Shown: positions 18,679 through 26,770 of the stretch, in pieces
How the letters are laid out: each line of letters opens with the position of its first letter
Numbering within the stretch: position 1 is the first letter of the stretch
DNA from: an uncultured Saccharospirillaceae bacterium
Lineage (GTDB): Bacteria > Pseudomonadota > Gammaproteobacteria > Pseudomonadales > Oceanobacteraceae
Length of the DNA stretch: 64,000 nucleotides
Direction of reading: 5' to 3'
Assembly: GCA_947503895.1 (NCBI GenBank)
Contig: CANNFT010000015.1
Location: 1 to 64,000 of the forward strand
Position numbers and translations under genes: made by a program
Notes under the pieces: generated by a model
The model's database searches: none
Seen by the model: only the letters and a program-made list of their open reading frames with translations
What the model was told of the DNA's origin: nothing

Positions 18679-18758
18679 TCCAGCCATTACGAATTAACTA
18701 AAATCATCTCGATACGAAAAAAGCAAACACTATTGTGAGCAATATAGAGGTATAAAGA

Positions 18759-19223
18759 ATGTCCCATTCTCAAGAGCAAATTAAGCACTGGCTAACCGAA
18801 TTAGGTAATATGCATGGTGCTGTATTTCAGTTGGATGCCGAGGGTAACTGTGAATTAAATAGCAACAACCATACTTTAGTCATCTCAGCACCGTCGCAAT
18901 CTGATAATTTCTTTATTACGATCCTTTTACAAGACGTTCCTTCAAATAATAAAGAGGCAATATTCGAGACAATATTGACATTAAACCTTCACCAGCAACA
19001 TACACGTGGGGCAACGATAGCGATTGATCCCATATCGAACATGCTAGTCCTTTGCTATTGTCGAGAAACCGACAGCATTAATTTCTCTGAATTCTCAAAC
19101 ATTACAAATAATTTGTTAGAAATATCAGAAGATATCAATCAAAAGATTACCGACTCCATATTAGAATCCAATCAACCCCACTCGCCCTCATTAAGCAACA
19201 TAGGCATCCCGCTTAAAGCCTAG
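18759..19223 (+). CDS. CesT-family-like type III secretion chaperone, 154 aa
   Basis: A small acidic protein with the class I secretion chaperone fold pattern. It opens with a helix (IKHWLTELG) and continues with strands through NHTLVISAP and FFITILLQDVP, a middle helix (AIFETILTLNLHQQHT), paired strands GATIAIDPISNMLVLCYC and a long C-terminal helix (NITNNLLEISEDINQKI). CesT chaperones bind the N-terminal region of one effector and are coded just upstream of it, as here: the next gene starts 53 bp on. The ribosome-binding site is AGAGGTATAAAG. No secretion apparatus is in the window. The assignment rests on fold pattern and context. Confidence 0.65.
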   Translation: MSHSQEQIKHWLTELGNMHGAVFQLDAEGNCELNSNNHTLVISAPSQSDNFFITILLQDVPSNNKEAIFETILTLNLHQQHTRGATIAIDPISNMLVLCYCRETDSINFSEFSNITNNLLEISEDINQKITDSILESNQPHSPSLSNIGIPLKA

Positions 19224-19276
19224 AAAAATTTAATTAAACGTTTATTAAAATAAATAATCAGATAGCAGGTGAATAC

Positions 19277-20140
19277 ATGAGTTCTTCAATATCCAATACG
19301 CATCAATTTCGTTTTGATGGCCAAAGCGATAAAAAGGCTAGGTCATTCACGGGCAGTTTTGACGAAGCGCTAATTCAGTTTAAAGAGAAAGAGTCAGATT
19401 TAAGAAAGTTCAACAACAGTAACAGAATCTTATATTACAAAGGACCAAATGATTCTAAATTCAATCCAATCGATAAAGCACCGCAAAAACACTACACTTT
19501 ATCCAATAACAGCAGCATAAAAGACAACAAAGTATCCCAAAATAATTCACTAGATAAACCACAGTCAATTAAATTCCCGATTCAAGCTAGGGTGAACATT
19601 ACCCGTCAACTACAAGGGGTGAACAATCAAGACCAACATATTAAAGAAAACCCAAATGAAGAAAAATCGAATTTCACTCGAACAAAAAACTGCGCAAGCT
19701 GTATGATAGCCAGTTTAAGCCGTCTCAGCGACATAAAGTCAGTGGAAGTCGCTACACCCGATACCAGCAATGAATCAGAACCTTCAAAACTCCATATACT
19801 GAGTCGATCAAAATTAGAAAGCTTGGGTCTACCTAAGAACTTAGATGAGTTAAATGGATCAACACTCAAGTCACTTTCTCAATCTATCTCTAAATCAGTT
19901 CAAGGGAATAAAGATTTTTTAGCTGTACAAATAATGGCTAAAGAAAACAACCAATCTCAATCGCCCGGCCACGTATTTATTGGAATAATTCCACCCGGCA
20001 ATGGTGACAAGGAGATATTCTACTTTGACCCTCAATCTGAAAACACAATAATTGATGTGTTGGTTGATTCAACATACAAGTTTTACCAAGCCAGCATACA
20101 ATGTCGCGTTGACGACAGCATTATACAAAAGAAGAATTAA
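19277..20140 (+). CDS. Putative secreted effector with papain-fold (Tox-PL/glutamine deamidase-like) C-terminus, 287 aa
   Basis: Residues 1-130 are polar, Ser/Asn/Lys-rich and apparently disordered (MSSSISNTHQFRFDG...), as in type III effectors whose N-terminus binds a chaperone. The C-terminal half has the three landmarks of the papain-like toxin domain: a nucleophile motif NCASCMIASLSRL (about 136-148), SPGHVFIGIIPPG with the catalytic His (about 235), and IFYFDPQSE with the Asp and Gln (about 253-259). In Tox-PL proteins this Cys-His-Asp set carries out glutamine deamidation or proteolysis. The gene follows the CesT-like chaperone with AGGTG before the ATG, and is AT-richer than its neighbours, which suggests transfer. 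Confidence 0.68.
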   Translation: MSSSISNTHQFRFDGQSDKKARSFTGSFDEALIQFKEKESDLRKFNNSNRILYYKGPNDSKFNPIDKAPQKHYTLSNNSSIKDNKVSQNNSLDKPQSIKFPIQARVNITRQLQGVNNQDQHIKENPNEEKSNFTRTKNCASCMIASLSRLSDIKSVEVATPDTSNESEPSKLHILSRSKLESLGLPKNLDELNGSTLKSLSQSISKSVQGNKDFLAVQIMAKENNQSQSPGHVFIGIIPPGNGDKEIFYFDPQSENTIIDVLVDSTYKFYQASIQCRVDDSIIQKKN

Positions 20141-20320
20141 TTGGAAATTAGGCTGTTTTTAAAAGCTTAATGTTCAATCTACGAAGAGCGCTTCTATAAT
20201 GTCAAATTGAATTATTAGAGGTGCCCTTTGTAGAGATGCTCATCAAAGTGTAGGCGCACTACACTCTGATTTCTGCATAAGTATGAATTGATTCGTTTAT
20301 TCTAATGCTATCCTATGCTA

Positions 20321-21073
20321 TTAAGCTAGCATGCCACCATCAACCGCTAATGCTTGCCCTGTGATAAAGGTGCTTTCATCACTGCACAACCAACCAATCA
20401 AATTTGCGACTTCTTGTGGCTCACCTAATCGTTTTAGCGGGTTAGCTTTCGTTAAACCCGCTTTTTGTTTGTCGTCCATGGCATCCATGGCTCGCTCCAC
20501 CATCGCTGTGCGTATAAAGCTAGGGCACACGGCATTCACACGAATGCCTGCGCGTGCATATTCAACGGCAGCTGTTTTGGTCAACCCCACTACCCCGTGC
20601 TTGCTTGCTGCATACGGTGCCAGTGACGGTGCAGATCGTAAGCCCGCTACCGATGCAATATTGATAATATGACCGCCACCGTTTTTTAACATCAAAGGTA
20701 TTTCTGATTTCATACTCAGAAATACTCCCTTTAAATTGATATTAATGGTTTTATCCCACATTTCCTCTGTGCATTCGGCTAATGGTACATTGTGGTGCTC
20801 AATACCTGCATTATTAATCGCACAGTTTAATGCCAAACCTTGTTCCGCTATTTGCTTCGCTAAATGTTCGACTTGAGTGGAATCTGATACATCACAGTGT
20901 ATATATTGTGCAGGCTCACCTAATTCATCGACCAATGCTCGGCCGTCGTTTTCATTAATGTCACTAACAATCACATGCGCGCCTAAACCGTGCAAATGAA
21001 TGGCAGTTTGACGACCAATGCCGGATGCGCCGCCTGTAATTAATATGACTTTACCTGCTAATGATTGTGTCAT
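20321..21073 (-). CDS. Short-chain dehydrogenase/reductase, 250 aa
   Basis: Classical SDR: the NAD(P) motif TGGASGIG at about residues 13-20, then SDINEND (the acidic Asp favours NAD), NNAGIEHH (NNAG), a catalytic Ser in NIASVAG, and YAASK (Tyr-x3-Lys, about 155-159). The C-terminus ends FITGQALAVDGGML, usual for FabG-like and 3-hydroxyacyl enzymes. It is the last gene of a cluster with enoyl-CoA hydratase and acyl-CoA dehydrogenase genes, so it likely acts on a hydroxyacyl- or ketoacyl-CoA (inference). It lies 71 bp downstream of the hydratase gene. The 180 bp after its stop hold no gene. Confidence 0.9.
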   Translation of the reverse strand: MTQSLAGKVILITGGASGIGRQTAIHLHGLGAHVIVSDINENDGRALVDELGEPAQYIHCDVSDSTQVEHLAKQIAEQGLALNCAINNAGIEHHNVPLAECTEEMWDKTININLKGVFLSMKSEIPLMLKNGGGHIINIASVAGLRSAPSLAPYAASKHGVVGLTKTAAVEYARAGIRVNAVCPSFIRTAMVERAMDAMDDKQKAGLTKANPLKRLGEPQEVANLIGWLCSDESTFITGQALAVDGGMLA

Positions 21074-21144
21074 CTTTTACTCACTTAATTAATGATCAAT
21101 ACATCTGTGATAGCTTTTGGCCATCATAAAATGATGCTAATGCT

Positions 21145-21921
21145 TTATTTACCTGTAAATTTTGCTTCTCTACGTTCCAAAAAAGACCGCACACCTTCCT
21201 GCATGTCTTCACTGGCCATGATCGGTTTTAGCTCAGAATATAAATAATCTTTAGCCTGCGCTTCAATCACCTGTCGCGTATAGCGCGATGAACGTAAACT
21301 GCCTTGCACCCCTAAAGGGGCCGCTTTTGCAATGGATTGTGCAATCTCCATGGCTTTTGATAATTGCTGACCCAAGGGCACGACTTCTTGTACGAGTCCC
21401 CAGTGATGTGCTTGTTGGGCCGTCCACTCATCGCCGGTTAATAAATAGCGTTGAGCATTAGCCCAACCAATTTCTATGGGCAATCGAAACGTTGCACCGC
21501 CACAAGCATGAAAGCCACGTTTTACTTCTAGCTGCCCAAATCGCGTATTGTCGGCTGCTATTCGAATATCGCTGTTTAATAAAAGTTCTACTCCTGCGGT
21601 ATAGCAAAACCCCTGTACGGCCATCACAACTGGTTTTGTCAGCGCGGGACCGCTTAATCCATAAGGGTCAATTTCAGATGCATCCAGTGCTGGCATATGA
21701 CCTTCACTGAATACGCCGACCCAATCATTCAGTTCCAGCCCTGCGGTAAAGTGATCGCCCTCACCGTATACAACGGCGACTCTCAATTCATCGTTTCGTT
21801 GTAGTTCGCCATATGCTTTTGCTAATTCGTGATACATATCCAATGTCAGTGCATTGTATTTTTGCGGACGATTCCAGCCGATTAACAATATGGCGCCCTG
21901 TTGCTCTATCTTGATATCCAT
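21145..21921 (-). CDS. Enoyl-CoA hydratase/isomerase (crotonase) family protein, 258 aa
   Basis: Crotonase fold. GDHFTAGLELND forms the first oxyanion-hole segment, and KPVVMAVQGFCYTAGVELLLNSDIRI the second (CYTAGVEL in place of CAGGGAEL), followed by FGQLEVKRGFHACGGATFRLP. In ordinary hydratases the two catalytic Glu lie in this last stretch; here one falls in QLEV and the second is not obvious, so an isomerase or another reaction is possible. It lies 48 bp after the acyl-CoA dehydrogenase gene in the same operon. The ATG start is at 21921. Confidence 0.88.
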   Translation of the reverse strand: MDIKIEQQGAILLIGWNRPQKYNALTLDMYHELAKAYGELQRNDELRVAVVYGEGDHFTAGLELNDWVGVFSEGHMPALDASEIDPYGLSGPALTKPVVMAVQGFCYTAGVELLLNSDIRIAADNTRFGQLEVKRGFHACGGATFRLPIEIGWANAQRYLLTGDEWTAQQAHHWGLVQEVVPLGQQLSKAMEIAQSIAKAAPLGVQGSLRSSRYTRQVIEAQAKDYLYSELKPIMASEDMQEGVRSFLERREAKFTGK

Positions 21922-21969
21922 TTATCAGTCCTATTTACTTTGTCTGCCTATCAACGGACGCAGAAAATA

Positions 21970-23796
21970 CTAATACCATTCTGCCTGCATCATTTGTGTG
22001 GTGTTATCTTGAGTGCTTAATATATGAAAGTCACGTGCAACCGTAGGCAATTCCCACTGAAAAAAGTAATTCGCTGCTAATATTTTTCCACGATAGAAAT
22101 GCTGCGCTTCTTCATTGAGCGGAGTGTCTTCTGCATTTAATCTTTTATTGGCTTCAATCGCTTGTTTTAACCACAACCACGCCACAACGGTGTGGCCAAA
22201 TAAACTTAAGTAGGCATGACTGTTAGCGAGTGCAATGTCAGGGCCATGGCTGTGCATGGTTTCACCCACTATTTTTGTCGCATCTGCAATGTATGATAAC
22301 GCTTGCTTCAAAACACGCTGACACAATGACCATTGGATACCCATTGCAGAATGGTCTTCGGGTAACTGCGACAACGTTTCATGAATGCGCTGATGCAATA
22401 GCATTAAGCCTTGCGAATTTTTTTGCCAAACTTTCCGCCCAAGTAGATCGAGGGATTGAATGCCATTGGTGCCTTCATGAATCGGGTTCAGTCGATTATC
22501 ACGCCAGCCCTGTTCAACCGGATATTCGCGCGTGTAGCCCGCTCCTCCTAAAACTTGAATGGCAAGATCGTTTGACTTAGGCCCGTATTCCGATGGCCAG
22601 GCTTTCATAATCGGCGTGAGTAAATCCATCAGTAATTGCGCTTGCTGTGATTCAATGACACTGCCCGTATTGATGTCATCCATCAACCGTGCGCCGTACA
22701 AACACAAACTCAGCGCGCCCTCAGAATAAGCTTTTTGAGCTAACAGCATGCGTTTGACATCTGCATGTTCAATAATCGCAATTGGGGTTGAAGCCGGATT
22801 GGCATTACTCGGATGCCGCCCTTGAGGTCGATCTTTAGCGTAACTCAGACTTTGTTGATAACCACGATATGCAATCGCCGCAGCACCAAACCCAACACCC
22901 AGTCGTGCTTCATTCATCATTTGAAACATATATTTCAAACCCTGATGAGGTTCACCAATTAAATAACCGTCACACTGATCTTTCTCGCCAAAATTAAGCG
23001 CCGTGGAGGTTGTCCCACGATAGCCCAATTTATGAAACAGTCCTGACAACGCAACATCATTACGAGTATCTAGCTCACCGTCGCTGTTTAGTCGTATCTT
23101 AGGCACAAGAAATAACGAAATGCCTTTTACGCCTGCGGGCGCACCTTCTATTTTTGCTAACACTAAGTGCACAATGTTTTCGGATAACTCATGGTCTCCA
23201 CCCGAAATAAACACCTTATGGCCTTTAATTCGATAAGTGCCATTCTCAGTAGGTGTGGCTTTCGTTTTAATATCCGCGAGCGACGAGCCTGCCTGTGGTT
23301 CAGTCAGCGCCATGGTGCCCGTAAAACGCCCAGATAACATCGCAGGTAGATATTGCCGTTGTAAGGTTTCACTACCAAAGCTTTTAATCACACGAGCAGC
23401 AGCCGTGGTTAGAAATGGATACCCGGTTGTGCTGGGATTAGCGGCCGTAAAAATTGCCATGCAAGCTGACATGAGCGTCTCGGGTAGCTGCATACCGCCG
23501 TTTTCAAAGTCCTCGCGCCCCGCAATAAAGCCCGCTTTTGCAATGGCATCAAAACCCGCCTTCACTTCAGGGCGCATATTCACGCGCTCTCCATCAAACG
23601 TCGGTTCTTCTTGATCACTTAAAGCGTTATGGTTAGCGAGTTTATCCTGTGCAATTTGCTGAGCGGTAGACAATGCCGCAGAGAATGTTTCTCGACTGTG
23701 GTCAACAAAGCGCTCGCGATTGCACAGTGCTTCTGCCTGTAATACATCGTAAAGCTGGAACTCAAGTTCCTTGGGATCAATGAGAATGTCAGTCAT
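21970..23796 (-). CDS. Acyl-CoA dehydrogenase, 608 aa
   Basis: Third long acyl-CoA dehydrogenase in the window, diverged from the two at 1.4-5.2 kb. It starts MTDILIDPKELEFQLYDVL, shows MALTEPQAGSSLAD and KVFISGGDHELSENIVHLVL in the FAD/substrate domain, and has the catalytic motif HEGTNGIQSLDLLGRK (Glu kept, preceding Tyr replaced by His). The usual C-terminal extension is present. It is first in the three-gene operon with hydratase and SDR genes and is divergent from a GlxA-type regulator 156 bp away, which probably controls it. The pathway is fatty-acid or branched acyl-CoA catabolism; the exact substrate is unknown. Confidence 0.92.
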   Translation of the reverse strand: MTDILIDPKELEFQLYDVLQAEALCNRERFVDHSRETFSAALSTAQQIAQDKLANHNALSDQEEPTFDGERVNMRPEVKAGFDAIAKAGFIAGREDFENGGMQLPETLMSACMAIFTAANPSTTGYPFLTTAAARVIKSFGSETLQRQYLPAMLSGRFTGTMALTEPQAGSSLADIKTKATPTENGTYRIKGHKVFISGGDHELSENIVHLVLAKIEGAPAGVKGISLFLVPKIRLNSDGELDTRNDVALSGLFHKLGYRGTTSTALNFGEKDQCDGYLIGEPHQGLKYMFQMMNEARLGVGFGAAAIAYRGYQQSLSYAKDRPQGRHPSNANPASTPIAIIEHADVKRMLLAQKAYSEGALSLCLYGARLMDDINTGSVIESQQAQLLMDLLTPIMKAWPSEYGPKSNDLAIQVLGGAGYTREYPVEQGWRDNRLNPIHEGTNGIQSLDLLGRKVWQKNSQGLMLLHQRIHETLSQLPEDHSAMGIQWSLCQRVLKQALSYIADATKIVGETMHSHGPDIALANSHAYLSLFGHTVVAWLWLKQAIEANKRLNAEDTPLNEEAQHFYRGKILAANYFFQWELPTVARDFHILSTQDNTTQMMQAEWY

Positions 23797-23829
23797 GGTC
23801 GTTCACCCTAAAATAGCCATCCTCTCAGC

Positions 23830-23862
23830 ATGCCAGAATAACGAGCTGAAGATGACTGGCAT
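23830..23862. promoter_or_regulatory. Inverted repeat in the divergent promoter region
   Basis: ATGCCAG (23830-23836) and CTGGCAT (23856-23862) form 7-bp arms 19 bp apart. They sit between the acyl-CoA dehydrogenase operon and the GlxA-type regulator. This is a possible regulator site, seen by eye only. Confidence 0.35.
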
Positions 23863-23952
23863 ATCTGACACATTTCTGTTCATATAAGACAAGGTAAGCT
23901 CTACACTGCACTGAGCTAAGTGAGCAAAGAATAGGATGATGGAACGACAAGC

Positions 23953-24939
23953 ATGAAAACCGTCACCATATTAGGTTTTGACCAAGCACTGGCCACCACC
24001 ATCACGGGGGCAGCCGACATCTATGGATTAGCCGGCGTCATATGGCAAAGAATTCAGGGTGAGCCCATCAGCCCACAATTCTCTGTGCGGTTCGCCACAC
24101 CGGACGGACAACCCATAGAATGCGCCAACGGTATTCGCTTAAGCGCAGATTGCTGCGCGGCGGACGTACAAGAAACAGATTTATTGATCATACCCACCAT
24201 TGTCGGGCGAATTGACACGACGCTTGCCTCTCTCGCGCCTTTGTTTCCTTGGTTACACAGGCTACACCAACAGGGAACGGACATCGCCAGCAATGACACT
24301 GGGGCTTTTATCTTAGCCGAAGCCGGAATTTTAGATAATAAACTAGCCACGACTCATTGGGGTTTCACAGAATTATTTCGTCACCGTTATCCCAAGATAA
24401 ATTTACAACCTGCCCAATTAATCACCGCAGATGAAAATGTTTATTGTTCGGGTGGTGGTATGGCTTGGCTTGATTTGGCAATATTTTTAATAGAGCGATA
24501 TTGTGGCCCTGAATTAGCCTTACAAACGGCCAAATCATTTGTTTTCGATTTTGGGCGGCAGGATCAATCTGTTTACAGTGCGATTCCAAATAAAAAATAC
24601 CATCAAGACGAAGATATACTAAAAGTACAAAACTGGATGGAAAACAACCTAGAAAAAAACATTCACCTAGATCGTTTAGCAGAGCAGTTTCACATGTCAC
24701 CTCGAACCTTCAAGCGTCGATTTAAGCAAGCAACCGGTGAGACAGCGCTCGAACATTTGCAGAAACTGCGAATTGACGCGGCTAAACGCGCATTAGAAAG
24801 TAAACGATTCACCGTTGAGGTGATTGCCGGCATGGTGGGGTATCAGGATCAAAGCGCCTTTTCAAAGCTATTTAAACGGGAAACCGGACTCACGCCCGGC
24901 GCATTCAGAAGTAAATTTGGTATTCATGTACGAAAGTAA
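23953..24939 (+). CDS. GlxA-type AraC-family transcriptional regulator, 328 aa
   Basis: The N-terminal DJ-1/PfpI (glutamine amidotransferase-like) domain contains TDLLIIPTIVGRID, and the nucleophile-elbow region reads ASNDTGAFILAEAG, where the usual Cys is Thr, so it is a sensor rather than an enzyme. The C-terminal AraC HTH pair follows (MENNLEKNIHLDRLAEQFHMSPRTFKRRFKQATGE; VEVIAGMVGYQDQSAFSKLFKRETGLTPGAFRSKF). It is divergent from the acyl-CoA dehydrogenase operon and is its likely regulator. The ATG is at 23953. Confidence 0.9.
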   Translation: MKTVTILGFDQALATTITGAADIYGLAGVIWQRIQGEPISPQFSVRFATPDGQPIECANGIRLSADCCAADVQETDLLIIPTIVGRIDTTLASLAPLFPWLHRLHQQGTDIASNDTGAFILAEAGILDNKLATTHWGFTELFRHRYPKINLQPAQLITADENVYCSGGGMAWLDLAIFLIERYCGPELALQTAKSFVFDFGRQDQSVYSAIPNKKYHQDEDILKVQNWMENNLEKNIHLDRLAEQFHMSPRTFKRRFKQATGETALEHLQKLRIDAAKRALESKRFTVEVIAGMVGYQDQSAFSKLFKRETGLTPGAFRSKFGIHVRK

Positions 24940-24995
24940 CACTTAAAATGACGACACCCATGCAGCTAAAAGGTATCGCCAACGGCGGCAGAATA

Positions 24996-25496
24996 TTAGC
25001 GTGCAACGTTTAAAATAAATACCGAAATAGATTTTGATTTAAACAGTAAGAGCATAGCGATCAACATTTGTGCCCCCATCGACAACAACGTCGCTTTAGC
25101 TTTAATATCGACTGATGATATTTCACCTAAAGAATCTGCGATACTTGAATAAGAAAACCAGTAAATAAGATCCACTATACCGCCAAACAGAAAATAAAAT
25201 GCAAGACCGATTAACAGCACCATTAGCATCTCAACACTGCCCACTGCATTCATTTCTCCCCTCATATCCTCTCTAACAATTTTATTCGCAACCGACATAG
25301 GAAAAAACCAAAGCACCAGAGCAATCATAAATGGCATAAAAACACTGACCAGCATAATCATCGTGCTGGGTCTCATGTCAATGGGCGACGATGAAAACAA
25401 CATCATTAAAATGGGCTCAATAAAACGAAGCGCAAAAACTGCTAATGCTATTGCAAACAAACGAATGATCACGGCTAAATAATTTTGAATCTTCAT
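24996..25496 (-). CDS. Hypothetical membrane protein, 166 aa
   Basis: About four transmembrane helices are visible: LAVIIRLFAIALAVFALRF, MIMLVSVFMPFMIALVLWFF, MLMVLLIGLAFYFLFGGIVDLIYWF, and LLSMGAQMLIAMLLLFKS. The family is not recognised. The frame is open to a GTG at 25517, but AGGGTGTTT directly before the ATG at 25496 favours the shorter form. It stands alone between the GlxA regulator and the LysE exporter. Confidence 0.62.
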   Translation of the reverse strand: MKIQNYLAVIIRLFAIALAVFALRFIEPILMMLFSSSPIDMRPSTMIMLVSVFMPFMIALVLWFFPMSVANKIVREDMRGEMNAVGSVEMLMVLLIGLAFYFLFGGIVDLIYWFSYSSIADSLGEISSVDIKAKATLLSMGAQMLIAMLLLFKSKSISVFILNVAR

Positions 25497-25727
25497 AAAC
25501 ACCCTAATAGTCTGCACAGGTCAAGCGTTAGGTCAGCACTCAAGTCAGAGATACAATGATGGGTGGTTTGTCACCTAAGCTTCTTACATATCTACAACCT
25601 AAGTTAACACCAAACTCTAACCACCACTGGCTATAAATTTAGCTGTTTTCTCAACAGACTTCACGCATAATAAAGAACATTGAGATTGACTCGACCCAAT
25701 TGATGTAAACATGAGTAGAAATAGCGT

Positions 25728-26345
25728 ATGAACCTAGATACTTGGATCGCTTTCGTATTCGCTTCATTAGTCTTAACGATGACACCGGGTCCAAGCATAC
25801 TATTAGGCGTGGTTCATGCGCTGAGTTATGGCCCAAAGCCCGTCCTGTATACAGCGCTAGGTGACATCACCGCGAACTGCATTCAAATGATCCTCGTGGC
25901 ATTCGGATTAGGCGTCATCATCGCCAACTCAGAAATGGCATTTTATGTAATTAAATGGGTTGGTGTTATTACCCTTTTATATATGGGGATCAAATTATTA
26001 ACGAGCCAACCTTCTGCCATTTGTACCGACCCCCTGTCGAATACCACATCAAAATCTAAATTGTTCACCAGTGGGCTCCTCGTCGCGGCGGGCAACCCAA
26101 AAGCCATCGTATTCTTTACCGCCTTCTTTCCTCAATTTATAGACCCCACACAGCCACTGTTACCACAAATGCTGATTATGTGCCCTACCATGGCCCTGCT
26201 CGATTTTACTTGGGTCATGCTATATGCGCTGTCCGCAAATCGCTTCTTACATTTTTTAAAACAACATCCATTATTGATCCATCGCATCAGTGGAACAGCC
26301 CTACTCAGTGCTTCAGGGATATTAGCCATCTCATCAAACCGATAA
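25728..26345 (+). CDS. LysE-family translocator, 205 aa
   Basis: Amino-acid or metabolite exporter of the LysE/RhtB type, about the family's normal length, with six hydrophobic segments. The N-terminal signature FASLVLTMTPGPSILLGVVHAL (residues 11-32) includes the conserved TPGP. GLLVAAGNPKAIVFFTAFFPQF is the second conserved block (GNPK). The substrate is unknown; homologues export lysine, threonine, homoserine lactones or other small amines. Confidence 0.9.
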   Translation: MNLDTWIAFVFASLVLTMTPGPSILLGVVHALSYGPKPVLYTALGDITANCIQMILVAFGLGVIIANSEMAFYVIKWVGVITLLYMGIKLLTSQPSAICTDPLSNTTSKSKLFTSGLLVAAGNPKAIVFFTAFFPQFIDPTQPLLPQMLIMCPTMALLDFTWVMLYALSANRFLHFLKQHPLLIHRISGTALLSASGILAISSNR

Positions 26346-26524
26346 AAGCACCGTACCGTAACCGACACACCCACACTCAAAATTAAACGCATTGATACTG
26401 CCTGCCTAATATATCCAAAGAGCAAATCTGACGTTTAATACGCATTTTCCTTTACCTTTGTTCTTATCCGTGATTTTGAATTGTCTTTACCGTTCGAAAA
26501 TATAACTGCATCGAGCACAAACAT

Positions 26525-26655
26525 GCGGCCTATCACACGACGACCCACCCAATCGGTCGTCAATATATAAAATCATGGGGAGAATGATCAGCCGCGAAGT
26601 GGGCTGTGAGAGGAGTCAGACTCAAATGACATCACCCCGCAAAACAAAAGCCGAA
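26525..26655. repeat. Intergenic repeat, copy 3 (inverted, diverged)
   Basis: GCGGCCTATCACACGACG (from 26525), GTCGTCAATATATA (26557-26570), GATCAGCCGCGAAG (26586-26599) and CACCCCGCAAAA (26633-26644) line up in order with the reverse complement of the 7.9-8.4 kb repeats (GCGGCCTTTCCGTCGACCGC, ATCGTCAATATACA, GATCAGCCGCGAAG, AACCCCGCAAAG). This is a third member of the same family in the opposite orientation. The remainder of the 26346-26770 gap has no gene. Confidence 0.7.
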
Positions 26656-26724
26656 CGCACAAAACCGTAGCAAACAAACTAGTATTCAACTCAGTTGAAC
26701 ATCCATTTAATATTGTCTCGCAAA

Positions 26725-26755
26725 CAAAAAAGCAGCCACCTGGGCTGCTTTCTCA
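26725..26755 (-). terminator. Terminator of the TonB_C-domain gene
   Basis: AAAGCAGCC pairs with GGCTGCTTT around a 5-base loop (26729-26751), with A-rich DNA that becomes a T-run on the minus strand. It lies 16-20 bp past the stop at 26771. Confidence 0.8.
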
Positions 26756-26770
26756 ATAACAAACACTCAA

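Noticed and set aside
18680..18758. ExsA-type T3SS activator box before the chaperone gene (A-rich tract and TATTGTGAG)
   Set aside because: An A-rich run is present, but the GnC and TGnnA spacing does not match well enough to call it.
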